From contig VTFK01000329.1 of assembly GCA_009617715.1 (NCBI GenBank), forward strand, positions 247,681 through 311,680: 64,000 nucleotides of DNA, written 5' to 3'. The first letter of the stretch is position 1. Each line of letters opens with the position of its first letter. Positions 35,038 to 46,078 of this stretch are shown piece after piece. The translations under genes were made by a program, and so were the position numbers. Under the pieces are notes generated by a model. The model worked only from the letters and a program-made list of their open reading frames with translations. It was not told where the DNA came from and ran no database searches. This DNA is from Plectrocnemia conspersa (lineage: Eukaryota > Arthropoda > Insecta > Trichoptera > Polycentropodidae).

Positions 35038-38000
35038 CAATTATTAAGTATATAGAATGTATATCCATATTGTGTGCTTAAGAGCTAATAGTGGGAGTGT
35101 AAACCATTACTTTCTCAATGGGTAGCTCTCGAACTGACTGTGTTAACGCAAATAGAGCATAGCAAGTTAACATTGAATCAATTTGATTGCTCGAAATATG
35201 GGAGTAAAATATGTTTAAAGCGATCCTACAAAATTACCATATTCACTGATCTTTTATACATGTTTGGTTGAGCATGACATTTAATAATAGCAAATAAAAA
35301 AAAAGAACACATTAACAAATAAGTGTCACTTTTTCGATTGAAACAGTGATAATATATTACTTTTTAATCTAATCAGTAAGCAAACAAAGCAAAAAAATTA
35401 AAAATCATGCATCAGTTTAAACTACTTGTTAAAAATGGCAGATTTTGAAACTGTAAAGACATATGTGGCATTAAAAATGGCGTACAACTATTAAAGCAGA
35501 GGGTGTTTAAACTTATACTAACCAAAAAAAATTTGTATATACATACGTAAATTAAAAAAAATATAAATATATATTTAAAATTTACGTGAAAATACATATG
35601 ATTTTTTTTATTACAAAAATAATGTATTAAAAAAATACAATTATCGGGTAGTTAATGGAATGATGTAAGTATAAGCTTACTTATAACGAGGTGCTTAATG
35701 GAAAATTGATAGTAATAATATAGTTTATATATAAATTAAAATTGAGTTATCGCACTTCATATCTAGTGCCGTATTTGAACGCAGACTTCATTTCCTTCCT
35801 TCGAGAAAGCACATCATGGCTTCGTCACAGTTATTGAAAAGCTCAGTTTCGTTTTATATCGCTATTAAGAAATACATTTAAAGCGTCACCTACCTGCTTT
35901 TTCTAGAATAAAAGGAAAATAGTGTCACTCTTGATTCAGTGTACGTTATCCAGAATTAGAAACACTCTTAAGAATTTTTTTTCTTCTTTGTAATTTGATA
36001 CAGGGAGAGGTTGGGGAAAAAAGTTATGTCCTGGGATGTATGAGCTGCGGCGTCACGCGTCCAAGAAAAGTGAGAAGTTCTTAACGAAATGAAAGGATTA
36101 GCAAAGTTGGGTCGTCAAAATTACGACGTGTCCTCGGACCGAGTGTACTATGCGGTGAGACACAAAAGTTTTGGGACTATAATGTGGTAAAATAAAATTA
36201 AGGAAGAAGCATTGAGAAGATTGAATATTCAGCTACCTATAGTGAACGTGTCATGGCTCTAATGTATTATAGTATTAGAACTATTTTTATTCGTATACTA
36301 AAAGTAATATTAAAATCAAGCTGTAATCAGAAGCTCATGGATGCGAAGTATCAGTGAGAAATAAGCAGTACTTCGACAGGTTTTTAAAATATAAAAAAAA
36401 TATTTCTACTACGTTAAAATGTTTTAAATACAAAATAATGTTTCAAAGATACACATAAAAATGATTCTGTCCAATTGTGTAATAATAAAGTTAATTGTTA
36501 CACATATTATTTAAAACCAGACAGCTTTCAAGTATAATTATTATGGAGAGGGATAGAGATCCAGAAAAAATTTTATTTTCAAAAACATACTTTTCAACAA
36601 TGCTCAATGTTTTACTAAAAAATAATGAATTAATTTATATTGAAGATTTTTACTTTTTATTATTATTATTATTAGAATGTTGCAATTAAAAGTAAATAAG
36701 TTATAAATATTTTAAAACGGAATATTTTATTATTTTTCCAGTAAAAAAAATACAAGTATTACGATTAAGACTAACGCAAAAAGGCTTTGAATCCATGTCC
36801 AAGAACTTTTCTACTGCTTTATCTACCCAGAGGTCGTAAACAGAGCTAATGTCAGACGTCGTGAATTCCGTCGGTCGAGTCTCGAAATCGAGATTTGACC
36901 AGATCGACTGATAAGGGAGGCTGTGTGTAATAGTATCTACGTAGCACCGTAATTAACGGCAACGGGAAGCAGGAAAGGATCACGTCGTGCGCACCAGTGG
37001 CTGGCGATCCTCGCACGAAATTTGTCTATTAGACTAGTCGTCTTCGGACGAGACCTCCATTATAAACGCATCAGGAATAGATTAAAACCGGACTTTGCGA
37101 AATTCACTTTGAGTGTATTGTGTGTATAGTTGTTGTTGTTGCTGTGTTACATTTATACGAAATATACGTGTGCTTTGAAAACTTAAAAGCAGCTTAGCGT
37201 TCGAGGGATCTTCGGTAAGTAGTGGAGTTTATTTTAATGTAAGTTTGGTTTTCTTAGAAAATATTATTAATTATGAATTTTCTATATCTTATTTTGCTAA
37301 TATAATATTTTATGATGCTGAGCAAAAACTAATAATAAATTTTCATTAATTTTTTTATGTTTATTTTTATATATAAACCATATGTGTATTTATATGAATA
37401 TATACCAACGATTAAAATAATTATTGTTTTATACATCATTTTAATTCGCGATGTACATACACATATATACTCACAGAGATAAGAAAATAATATAATTGAG
37501 AAGACAAACAAAGTGACGTCTATATAAGAGATTTTGTAGCTATCTGAGTAAGTCTGGTAATTCAAATCCCTGGTAATATTCTCTGCAAGGATGCAGACGA
37601 AAAAACGTAATATTAATATTTAATTTAAGATAAATATTAATTTATAAATCAAGTATATTGTAAATAAATTCATAATATTAATATGTTCAAGGTCGTGTAT
37701 TTAAATTTCACATAAACTATCTACGTTTTTAAATTATCTTTCGTGGTTGCGAGTTTATAATTTAAATTATTCGTAATAAGAATCTCCTATTTTTGTTTTA
37801 ATCTTACTTAAATAAAGGGTTGGGTATAAGAGGTGAAATTAAATTAGCACACCTCGTATACTATCGCAATAAAATACGTATTGTAGAACATTTACCTAAC
37901 ATCATTTGCAGAGATACGTAGGCAAAATGAAGCATTGCGCGAAACAATGCGAGGCGCAATATTCGAGTTTATTCTTTTTTCTTCTTCTTGCTTTAATTAT

Positions 38001-38230
38001 ACCTGAGCCGGAGATAAAAACAATGGGCTTTCCCCACCCTTGCGACGCGAAAGAGAGAGAAAGAACTTTGGAATTTATCTCGGAGAAAAGTTGAGAGCCC
38101 GACTTGAATGCTAAATTGTATTTTTATTTACCCGCGAAGCGTCGGCTTAATCGACGCTGCAGTAAATACGACTTTAACGCTGTAAAAACGCACATTTGTA
38201 GCGAGAAAAATATTTTATAATAACATTATG
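35035..38230. other. spacer with GC-richer blocks
   Basis: No coding gene is recognisable. GC-richer stretches lie at about 35770-36230, 36790-37214 (see separate entry) and 37890-38160. The open frames at 35412-35597, 36495-36689, 37329-37565 and 37906-38094 match nothing I know. Confidence 0.45.
36790..37214 (+). other. possible untranslated first exon ending at a splice donor
   Basis: This stretch is clearly GC-richer than its flanks and ends TTCG followed by GTAAGT at 37215-37220, an excellent 5' splice-site match, after which the sequence turns strongly AT-rich. That pattern fits an exon followed by an intron. No long open frame, promoter motif or acceptor partner confirms it, and GTAAGT occurs by chance in DNA of this length, so this is a weak call. 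Confidence 0.25.

Positions 38231-38326
<96 letters not shown>
38231..38326. repeat. (TA)n microsatellite
   Basis: Uninterrupted alternating AT immediately before the inverted pair of type A repeats. Open frames encoding Tyr-Ile repeats across it are artefacts of the microsatellite. Confidence 0.98.
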
Positions 38327-38329
<3 letters not shown>

Positions 38330-38370
38330 TTAAATCTCGGGATTCATCGCGATTTATGCTTACTTGTATT

Positions 38371-38409
38371 CTATATTTCGGCCGTAATTTTCCGGCCATG
38401 ATCACGAAT
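38371..38409 (-). ncRNA. hammerhead-like motif, type A, swapped core pair
   Basis: On the minus strand: ATTC (38406-38409), core GTGATCA (38399-38405), extra T, stem II GGCCG and CGGCC around an 8-base loop GAAAATTA, intact GAAA (38376-38379), TATA, then GAAT pairing with ATTC. Relative to CTGANGA, position 3 is G and position 8 is C, so the 3-8 pair is kept but reversed. Confidence 0.55.
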
Positions 38410-38453
38410 TGTTTGCGACAAACGTAATATAGTGCGACGATCAGTCGCAAGCA

Positions 38454-38495
38454 ATTCGTGATCATGGCCGGAAAATCTCGGCCAAAATATAGAAT
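38454..38495 (+). ncRNA. hammerhead-like motif, type A, swapped core pair, GAAA damaged
   Basis: ATTC (38454-38457), core GTGATCA (38458-38464), extra T, stem II GGCCG (38466-38470) and CGGCC (38479-38483) around GAAAATCT, then AAAA where GAAA is expected (38484-38487), TATA and GAAT (38492-38495). The G12 loss should inactivate it. Confidence 0.5.
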
Positions 38496-38563
38496 ACAAG
38501 TAAGCATAAATCGCGATGAATCGAGATTTAAAAAAATAATTATACTCGCGAAAATCTAAAAAT

Positions 38564-38565
<2 letters not shown>

Positions 38566-38644
<79 letters not shown>
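38566..38644. repeat. (TA)n microsatellite
   Basis: Uninterrupted TA ending in ACACAC, directly at the left end of the Tigger-like element. Confidence 0.98.
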
Positions 38645-40503
<1,859 letters not shown>

Positions 40504-40640
40504 GCACTATATATTATAAAATAGACAATATATTTTAATATAATATAATAGAAAATGACAATTTTTTAATATAATTAATAATGCTCCACCGAAAAGAGTA
40601 TATATGACAAGGTCAAGGACAAGAGCGGCATTCGCAAACA

Positions 40641-40690
40641 ATTCGTGATAATGGCCAGAAAATCACGGCCGAAATATAGAATACAAGTAA
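40641..40690 (+). ncRNA. hammerhead-like motif in left repeat of the Penelope-like element
   Basis: ATTC (40641-40644), core GTGATAA (40645-40651), extra T, stem II GGCC (40653-40656) and GGCC (40667-40670), GAAA (40671-40674), TATA (40675-40678), GAAT (40679-40682) pairing with ATTC. Position 3 is G as in the other type A copies, but position 8 is A, so the 3-8 pair is lost and this copy is probably inactive. It lies upstream of and in the same orientation as the ORF, where hammerheads are known in Penelope-like elements. Confidence 0.55.
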
Positions 40691-40740
40691 GCATAAATCG
40701 CGATGAATCCCGATTTATGAATATAAATAAAAATATAAAT

Positions 40741-41010
40741 TAATGAATCCCTCTATATTTCGCTGGAGATTGTCCCAGCATCCTCAGGAGTTTTCACATT
40801 TTTTTTATAGTACACTTTTTTTACTTCGATCGGATTTTTTGATTCGCACTATTTTTTTGGTTTTAATGTTAAAAACACGTTTTTTAGTTTGAATATTATT
40901 ACACCCTCACTGCTCCGCGGATAGGAGCATACTGAATATTTTTTTATCGATCGTATTGATAAGGATCGAACATTTGTAACAATACGAAAAAACGATCAAT
41001 AAAAAATTCT
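40741..41010 (-). repeat. type B unit, inverted, with fold-back junction
   Basis: On the minus strand, 40741 to about 40965 matches the 33.8-34.9 kb units: ribozyme segment, TATAGTACAC, the CTGCTCCGCGGATAG block and CATACTGAA. At about 40965-40970 the orientation flips: AAGGATCGAACATTTGTAAC that follows is in the plus orientation, as in array unit 3. The segment is therefore a head-to-head fold-back of two unit pieces. Confidence 0.8.
40744..40799 (-). ncRNA. hammerhead-ribozyme-like motif with intact core (type B)
   Basis: On the minus strand: stem I CTC, core CTGAGGA (complement of 40781-40787), extra T, stem II GCTGG (complement of 40775-40779) pairing perfectly with CCAGC (complement of 40762-40766) around GACAATCT, GAAA (40758-40761), TATA (40754-40757), stem I GAG (40751-40753), and a distal TGA/TCA pairing. 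All invariant core bases are present; the only deviation from the consensus is the extra U between A9 and stem II, shared by every copy here. This is the best candidate for an active ribozyme in the window. Confidence 0.7.
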
Positions 41011-41053
41011 ATTAATAATTCAAACACAAGATCACATTTGTTTTTGGTCAGTT

Positions 41054-41590
41054 TTGCACACAGTTTTTGATATTTTCGAATGTTTTTATGTGACAAAAAA
41101 AATCATACCGAAATTCTTACAACTTAAAACTACGGTTCAAGGTCGACAAAGTGACACAGTGATATACAAAGCCGGTCAAGCTCTACTAAGAATAGAGATA
41201 CAAAACAAACGTCGTATACTTCATTGGAATAAAACAGAAGCAGAAAAAATTAAAACTATACTGGAAACGGAAATATGTGAAATTATTAATACATCAAAAC
41301 GGCGCCACATTAACAAATTAGAATCATTAACGAACATGCGTCACGAACAAAAAATTAATCACCTCATTAACGATCAATTGAATATTATACAAAGTACAGC
41401 CGATAAAACAGATTACTGCAAATCAACAGTATTTAATTTTAGCAACACACCATTAAATGATGATGCAATAAAGGTTTTATCAAAAGGTTTCAATTTTGCA
41501 CCCAAGCGTATTCCAATAGAAGATATCATAAGCAACGTAGAGGCAGCGATAGATAAATTAAAACCGGTGGCAGCGGAAGAAGTCCATTAA
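41054..41590 (+). pseudogene. Penelope-like ORF, N-terminal domain
   Basis: The 178-codon frame holds a basic, helix-rich region and then STVFNFSNTPLNDDAIKVLS followed by KGFNFAPK and PIEDIISNVEAAI. The sequence N-S-PL-...-LSKG-NF-P plus the EDI block is typical of the region before the RT of Penelope-like elements. The start codon at 41054 is simply the first available and lies just after type B-derived sequence, so the native start is uncertain. A stop at 41588 cuts it from the RT part that follows. Confidence 0.75.
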
Positions 41591-41629
41591 GACGTATGCA
41601 AAATTCTATGAAACGCAAAACTACCGAAA

Positions 41630-42510
41630 CAAAATCTGTCAAAGGAAGAACTACAAACATTAAAATCTCTTCAAAACAACAAAGATCTGATAATTCTCCC
41701 TGCCGACAAATCACCTTGATTAAGTACTACATAATTTAATAATAAAATTAGAATATTACTAGATGATAAAGCATATAGAAAAACAAAAAATTACCCAATT
41801 ACATATCAGGAAAAAAAAAACAAAGAATTTTATCGAAAAATCACCTTTTACAAAACTTTTAAAAGAACAACTGGCACCACGAATGAACTCATCAAGGACC
41901 TCACGTTTCTACGGTCCGCCTAAAATACATAAAACAGGGTTACCCTTAAGACCGATTGTCAGCGCAGTTGATGCACCCTCTCAAGAACTTGCAAAATACA
42001 TAGCAAAGGGTTTCCAACCACTAGCCGAAAATATGACTTCCTTCTATAAAACTCCTATTACTTCATTGAGAAAATTCGTAAACTAAAGGTAAACAATCAA
42101 AACCTCCTAGTTAGTTTTGATGTGTCCTCGCTGTTCACAAATATCCCCATTGCAGAAACTCTTAACTACATTATTAAGAAACATAACCCGCCGAAACACA
42201 TTATGGAGTTAACAAAACACTGTCTGAACTCCACATATTTCATCTATAAACAAGTTGAAGGAGCACATATTGGCTCATCACTATCACCAGTAATAGCTAA
42301 TTTATTTATGTAATATTTGAAACAACAGCCCTAGAAAAATCGATTAAAAACAAAAAATCTGTTTAAGATATGTAGATGACATATTTGCAGTGTGGCCCCA
42401 CGGAAGAAAGGACTTGGATGTGTTCCTTAATTTTCTCAACACCCAACATCCAAAAATAAAATTTACTATAGAAATTGAAGAAAATTGCCCACCCTTCCTG
42501 GAACAAAAAT
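41630..42510 (+). pseudogene. Penelope-like reverse transcriptase, frameshifted
   Basis: The pieces in order are NLSKEELQTLKSLQNNKDLI with ILPADKS (about 41630-41720), the fingers block RFYGPPKIHKTGLPLRPIVS and YIAKGFQPL in frame 41763-42086, motif A SFDVSSLFTNIPI at about 42116-42155, IGSSLSPVIANLFM (motif B) in frame 42122-42313, and the catalytic box RYVDDIFAVWP at about 42367. KIHKPG-like, SLFTN and YVDD are diagnostic of Penelope-type RT, which is related to telomerase. At least four frameshifts or stops separate the pieces. No intact RT can be made. Confidence 0.9.
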
Positions 42511-42868
42511 AAAAAAAGAAGACTGCTATCCACCATGCGAAAAAAGTACACACACCAATAGGATACAAAATCCCACCACCGGTAGCAACCTCTCTATCAA
42601 TAGAGCTAAAATATTAGCCGACTAAGAACATATCGACGATGAACTCAAAACCGTGAAATTACAAGTTTTATAAAAGAAAACTTGAAAGAAACAAAGAAAA
42701 TTGAAAAAAATTACATAGGACAAGCACGTCTTCCATACATCCAAGGAGTAACAGAAAAGATCGGAAGAACCCAAACGAAGCACAATATCAGAACTATTTT
42801 TCAGTCCAAAAACAAAATTTGTTCAATGCTTCCAAACGGGAAAGATCATCTAAAAAATTAATCTCAAG

Positions 42869-43120
42869 GGGTATATAAAATCTCATGTGCAGATTGCGAA
42901 AAAATCTACATTGGACAATCATTGGACAGACGCATCGCACACAGAGAAAACAAACATGAAAATGAAAAAATTCAAGAGCAATTTTACTTTAGCCGAACAC
43001 AGTTTTACAGAAGATTTTAGCAGCACAAAAACCATAGCTAATATAGAAAACCATTTTGTTCGTACAAAACGAGAAGCACTCGAAATAAAAATCCGCAAAA
43101 AAATCGCTATGAACAAATGA
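42869..43120 (+). pseudogene. GIY-YIG endonuclease domain of Penelope-like element
   Basis: From 42869 the frame reads GVYKISCADCEKIYIGQSLD and continues with RRIAHRENKHE. GVY...YIGQ is the GIY-YIG nuclease motif, and the CADC pair is the zinc-binding-like insert seen in Penelope-like endonucleases. After a shift, frame 42887-43120 contains FTLAEHSFTEDF and a block ending ALEIKIRKK, the usual end of the domain (typically LAEH then a region with REALEIKI). The catalytic Arg region lies around RRIAHR. The nuclease would nick the target site for insertion. The frameshift inactivates it. Confidence 0.88.
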
Positions 43121-43238
43121 GATGATAGTAGCATATATATAGTACACGAAAAATAAAATCACAAAAAAATGTCACCGGCCTAATTGCCACAGCATTAGAC
43201 AAAAACATCATCCAAGACAAATGGACAATTAATAAATA

Positions 43239-43395
43239 TAATTAATAATGCCCCACCGGAAAGAGTATATTTGACAAGGTCAAGGCCGGAAAATCACGGC
43301 CGAAATATAAAATACAAGTAAGCATAAATCGAGATGAATCCCAAAATTTCAAAAATAATTATACTCGCGAAAATCTAATAATCCATATTATAAAC
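43239..43395 (+). repeat. right terminal repeat of the Penelope-like element
   Basis: This repeats the left one in direct orientation. Stem II (GGCCG 43284-43288, CGGCC 43297-43301, loop GAAAATCA), GAAA (43302-43305) and TATA (43306-43309) are preserved, but the seven-base core and stem I side are deleted, so no ribozyme can form. It ends with ACTCGCGAAAATCTAATAAT, as after the 38.5 kb repeat. Confidence 0.8.
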
Positions 43396-45480
43396 CTCTA
43401 CGGGGAGGAAATTCATAAAAATATTCCATATTTTTAGCTACGCTATATCGACCAAGACAACTATTTAAAGTCCGAGAAAGCAGCTGATTTTGACAGTCCG
43501 ATCAGGTCCAGCTATAACAGTCACCCAAATTCTAAAGTGCTTAACTCAATCTTCGATACAATTTAGAACCATGAAAAGACACTGTCGCTGTAATAAGAAA
43601 ATATCTCTTTGCTAATGGCAATAATATATTTATCTTTAGCAAAACTCGCACTTAATTAAGTATAAGTCTGTAATATTAGAATACAATTACTTGTGAATAA
43701 TCCAATTGTATAAAATGGTATGAGCTTTAAGACTGAAACATTTACTTATTTGCAACAATGCGATATATATCAATCCAATATATATATATATATATATATT
43801 TATTTTACGATATCAATTTGTTTTGCTATCGTAAATTTTATTCCTGCCATAATTTATTCCTAAGAGACCTTTTCCTTTTGGCAGTGGTGCGAGAAATATC
43901 TTCGTCCGTTTTCTAGTCACATTTCGCATACGACCGTCAGATTATCCGCAAGTTTTGACGCAGTTTCTGCCTGCCCCAAGCCTCTTTTTTCCATTTCGAA
44001 TATTTAAGGCTGTTTTGTTTCATTTCACGCGATGTAATCTGATACTTTGAAAGGCCGCCCTTTCCATTCCATTATCTACCCCTCGTATAATCCGTTACAT
44101 TTTCGATCGGGCACAAACAATACGACCTATATACGAAGAAAAACACAGCACCAACCCCTATTCTACATCTTTTCCCCTAAGCACGGCCTATTGCCTTCTC
44201 GTGGAAATTGCTTACAATAATGCGATATATAAAATCAGTATCAATTCGAGGACATTAAGCAAGGAAACAACATTAGAATCAACGATGCTGACTATTGGCG
44301 GCAAGCACTAGTAAGTCACTAAACATTAGTTTCAATAATATCCGGATTTTTCTACTAAATAATAAATATAAAGGTAAAACCAATTAAATTATTCGATTGG
44401 AAACAGTGCTGCTTATGCTAAGGTCTGCGTGATTCGGCCGACTCTCAGCTATGTTGTGTGTATGAAATCCGTTTCTTTGTACGAAAAAATAAACTTTATG
44501 TCTGTAAAAGTGCCGTTTTACATAGAGTAAATGATAAAAAAATCTGTTGTGTATTTAAAAAAATAGACACGATAAGCTATATGTTGTAACTAATAAATAT
44601 ATTTAGAAAATTAAAACTGAATATTTTTTTATATGCGTTTAATGACCGAGTATTTTAAAAACAATAACCAAAGTTATCTGTAATTATACTCTATGAAATC
44701 AATACATGAATATAAGGTTGTCAAAAACTCTGCGTGCACTGGGTGTTGAAAAAGTTAGCGGGCATAAATTGTTAAGCTTACGCATTTAAGTGTTAAAAAA
44801 ACGTGTTGTAAAAGCAATAAACATATTAAGTGCTTTATACATAATTTATTATATGGATTTTGTACAGAAATTAAAATATATTTTGTAGTTGTAAATTACA
44901 TTTAATTTATATTAAGTCTAATTAATCTTGTTGCATATATTAAAATAATAATATTTATTTTGATAAATTATAATTAAGCAAAGCTTTTTTAATCATAATA
45001 TTATTGAACGTCTAAGCTCTTTGTGTCTCGCCAAAGATATTTGGATTTATGTCAGGTATTTTATATTTACATTAAATTGCGTATTAGTTTTGTGGTTCGG
45101 GTTCATCAAAAGCTTAACTGGTTTTGCTCTTAAAATAATCCGTAGACGTGGTTAAGTCTTCGAGAACGTCTGATGGAATAATCTGGTGTCTGATTCGCAT
45201 TGAATTAAAATGTAATTGTAATTTTTATATAATTTTTAAATATATATGTATGTATACAATCTTTAATTAATAGTATTTGTGTCTGTAGAAATTTGGATAT
45301 TTTCTGTCTAAATATGCATCATTTCAATATTGATTTAGAGAGTTTTCATTTCAATTTAATTGAAATCAAACATCTCACAATGATACCAAATATTTTCCGT
45401 TTGAATATTCAATCCAGTTCAATTTTTTTTAAGCACGTTTGGACATAATATATGTTTTAAAACATGTATGAAAATTTAAA
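43396..45480. other. spacer with GC-richer block at about 43860-44240
   Basis: No recognisable gene. A short TA tract lies near 43779-43799. The 43860-44240 block is GC-richer than its flanks. Confidence 0.45.
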
Positions 45481-45499
45481 CACAGCTTTGTAAAGAAAT

Positions 45500-46078
45500 A
45501 TGACAAGATCAAGGACCAGAGCAGCAGTTACGGATAGCATCATAAGATTCCCTATCGAGCTCGACGGTTTACCGTTACATTCTAATTAGAATCCACTACT
45601 ATTTGCCTCTCAGCCATACACCGTGGGGGTGTTACCCTGCGCTTCTAAAGAAATATTCACCATTTTATTTTTATTATATAATAATGCTCTTTTCTTATAT
45701 TAAATATAAATATTTTATTGCTTTTGGAAACAAAAATAGTAGGAATACATTTAATAATGACTATAATAATTATATTTATTTAAAATATCGTTGAAATTCC
45801 GCACAAAATTAAAAAAAAAATCAGATACATAAGTAGTAAAATTATAGAATGAAGTTAGTGGTATTGTAGGTTAATCAAATTTATTCATTTAGCAATCCAG
45901 AACTGACGCCGATCCCCTAGAAATAAAAATGGGAGTGGTGTCGCATGCAACGAAAAAAGAGATAAAGCATGCTCTTTCGTGTAACGGTATTTCGTCCAGA
46001 TGACATGAGAATCTTATGAAGCTTACGGATAATTAGTGACCATGGCTGGAGAATCGCAGCCGAAATATAGAAAGAATT
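45500..46078 (+). repeat. diverged type A repeat fragments
   Basis: TATGACAAGATCAAGGACCA (about 45500) matches the start of the Penelope-like left repeat. GGATAATTAGTGACCATGGC (from about 46027) continues into a type A ribozyme-like motif. Between them are about 500 bases of other sequence. Both pieces probably come from one old repeat later split by insertion or from two independent fragments. Confidence 0.5.
46031..46078 (+). ncRNA. hammerhead-like motif, type A, dispersed copy
   Basis: Core GTGACCA (46036-46042; G at position 3 and C at position 8, again the reversed pair), extra T (46043), stem II GGCTG (46044-46048) and CAGCC (46057-46061) around GAGAATCG, GAAA (46062-46065), TATA (46066-46069). 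Stem II differs from the 38.4 kb copies by a C-G to T-A pair change on both sides. Stem I is weak. Confidence 0.5.

Larger units (their letters stand above)
38330..38536. repeat. head-to-head inverted pair of type A repeats
   Basis: The left arm (about 38330-38419, minus) and right arm (about 38443-38531, plus) are about 85-bp near-perfect inverted copies around a short spacer. Each contains the type A hammerhead-like motif and the downstream block AAGTAAGCATAAATCGCGAT. The same block follows the motif in the repeats of the Penelope-like element at 40.6 and 43.3 kb. After the right arm comes ACTCGCGAAAATCTAA, also found at the right end of that element (about 43370). Inverted repeat copies are common for Penelope-like terminal repeats. 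Confidence 0.85.
40565..43395 (+). mobile_element. Penelope-like element with terminal repeats
   Basis: The element contains, in order, a left repeat (about 40567-40725), an inserted or 5' type B segment (40741-41010), a frameshifted ORF with an N-terminal domain, RT and GIY-YIG endonuclease (41054-43120), and a right repeat (about 43239-43395) in direct orientation. Both repeats share ATAATTAATAATGC, CCACCG, AAAGAGTATAT, TGACAAGGTCAAGG and the hammerhead-like segment ending AAATATA. The right copy lacks about 35 bases including the ribozyme core. RT plus C-terminal GIY-YIG and pseudo-LTRs identify the Penelope group. All coding parts are broken. Confidence 0.88.

Noticed and set aside
38226..38649. 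Open frames of repeated Tyr-Ile residues
   Set aside because: They are read straight through (TA)n microsatellites and cross the inverted repeat; no protein meaning.
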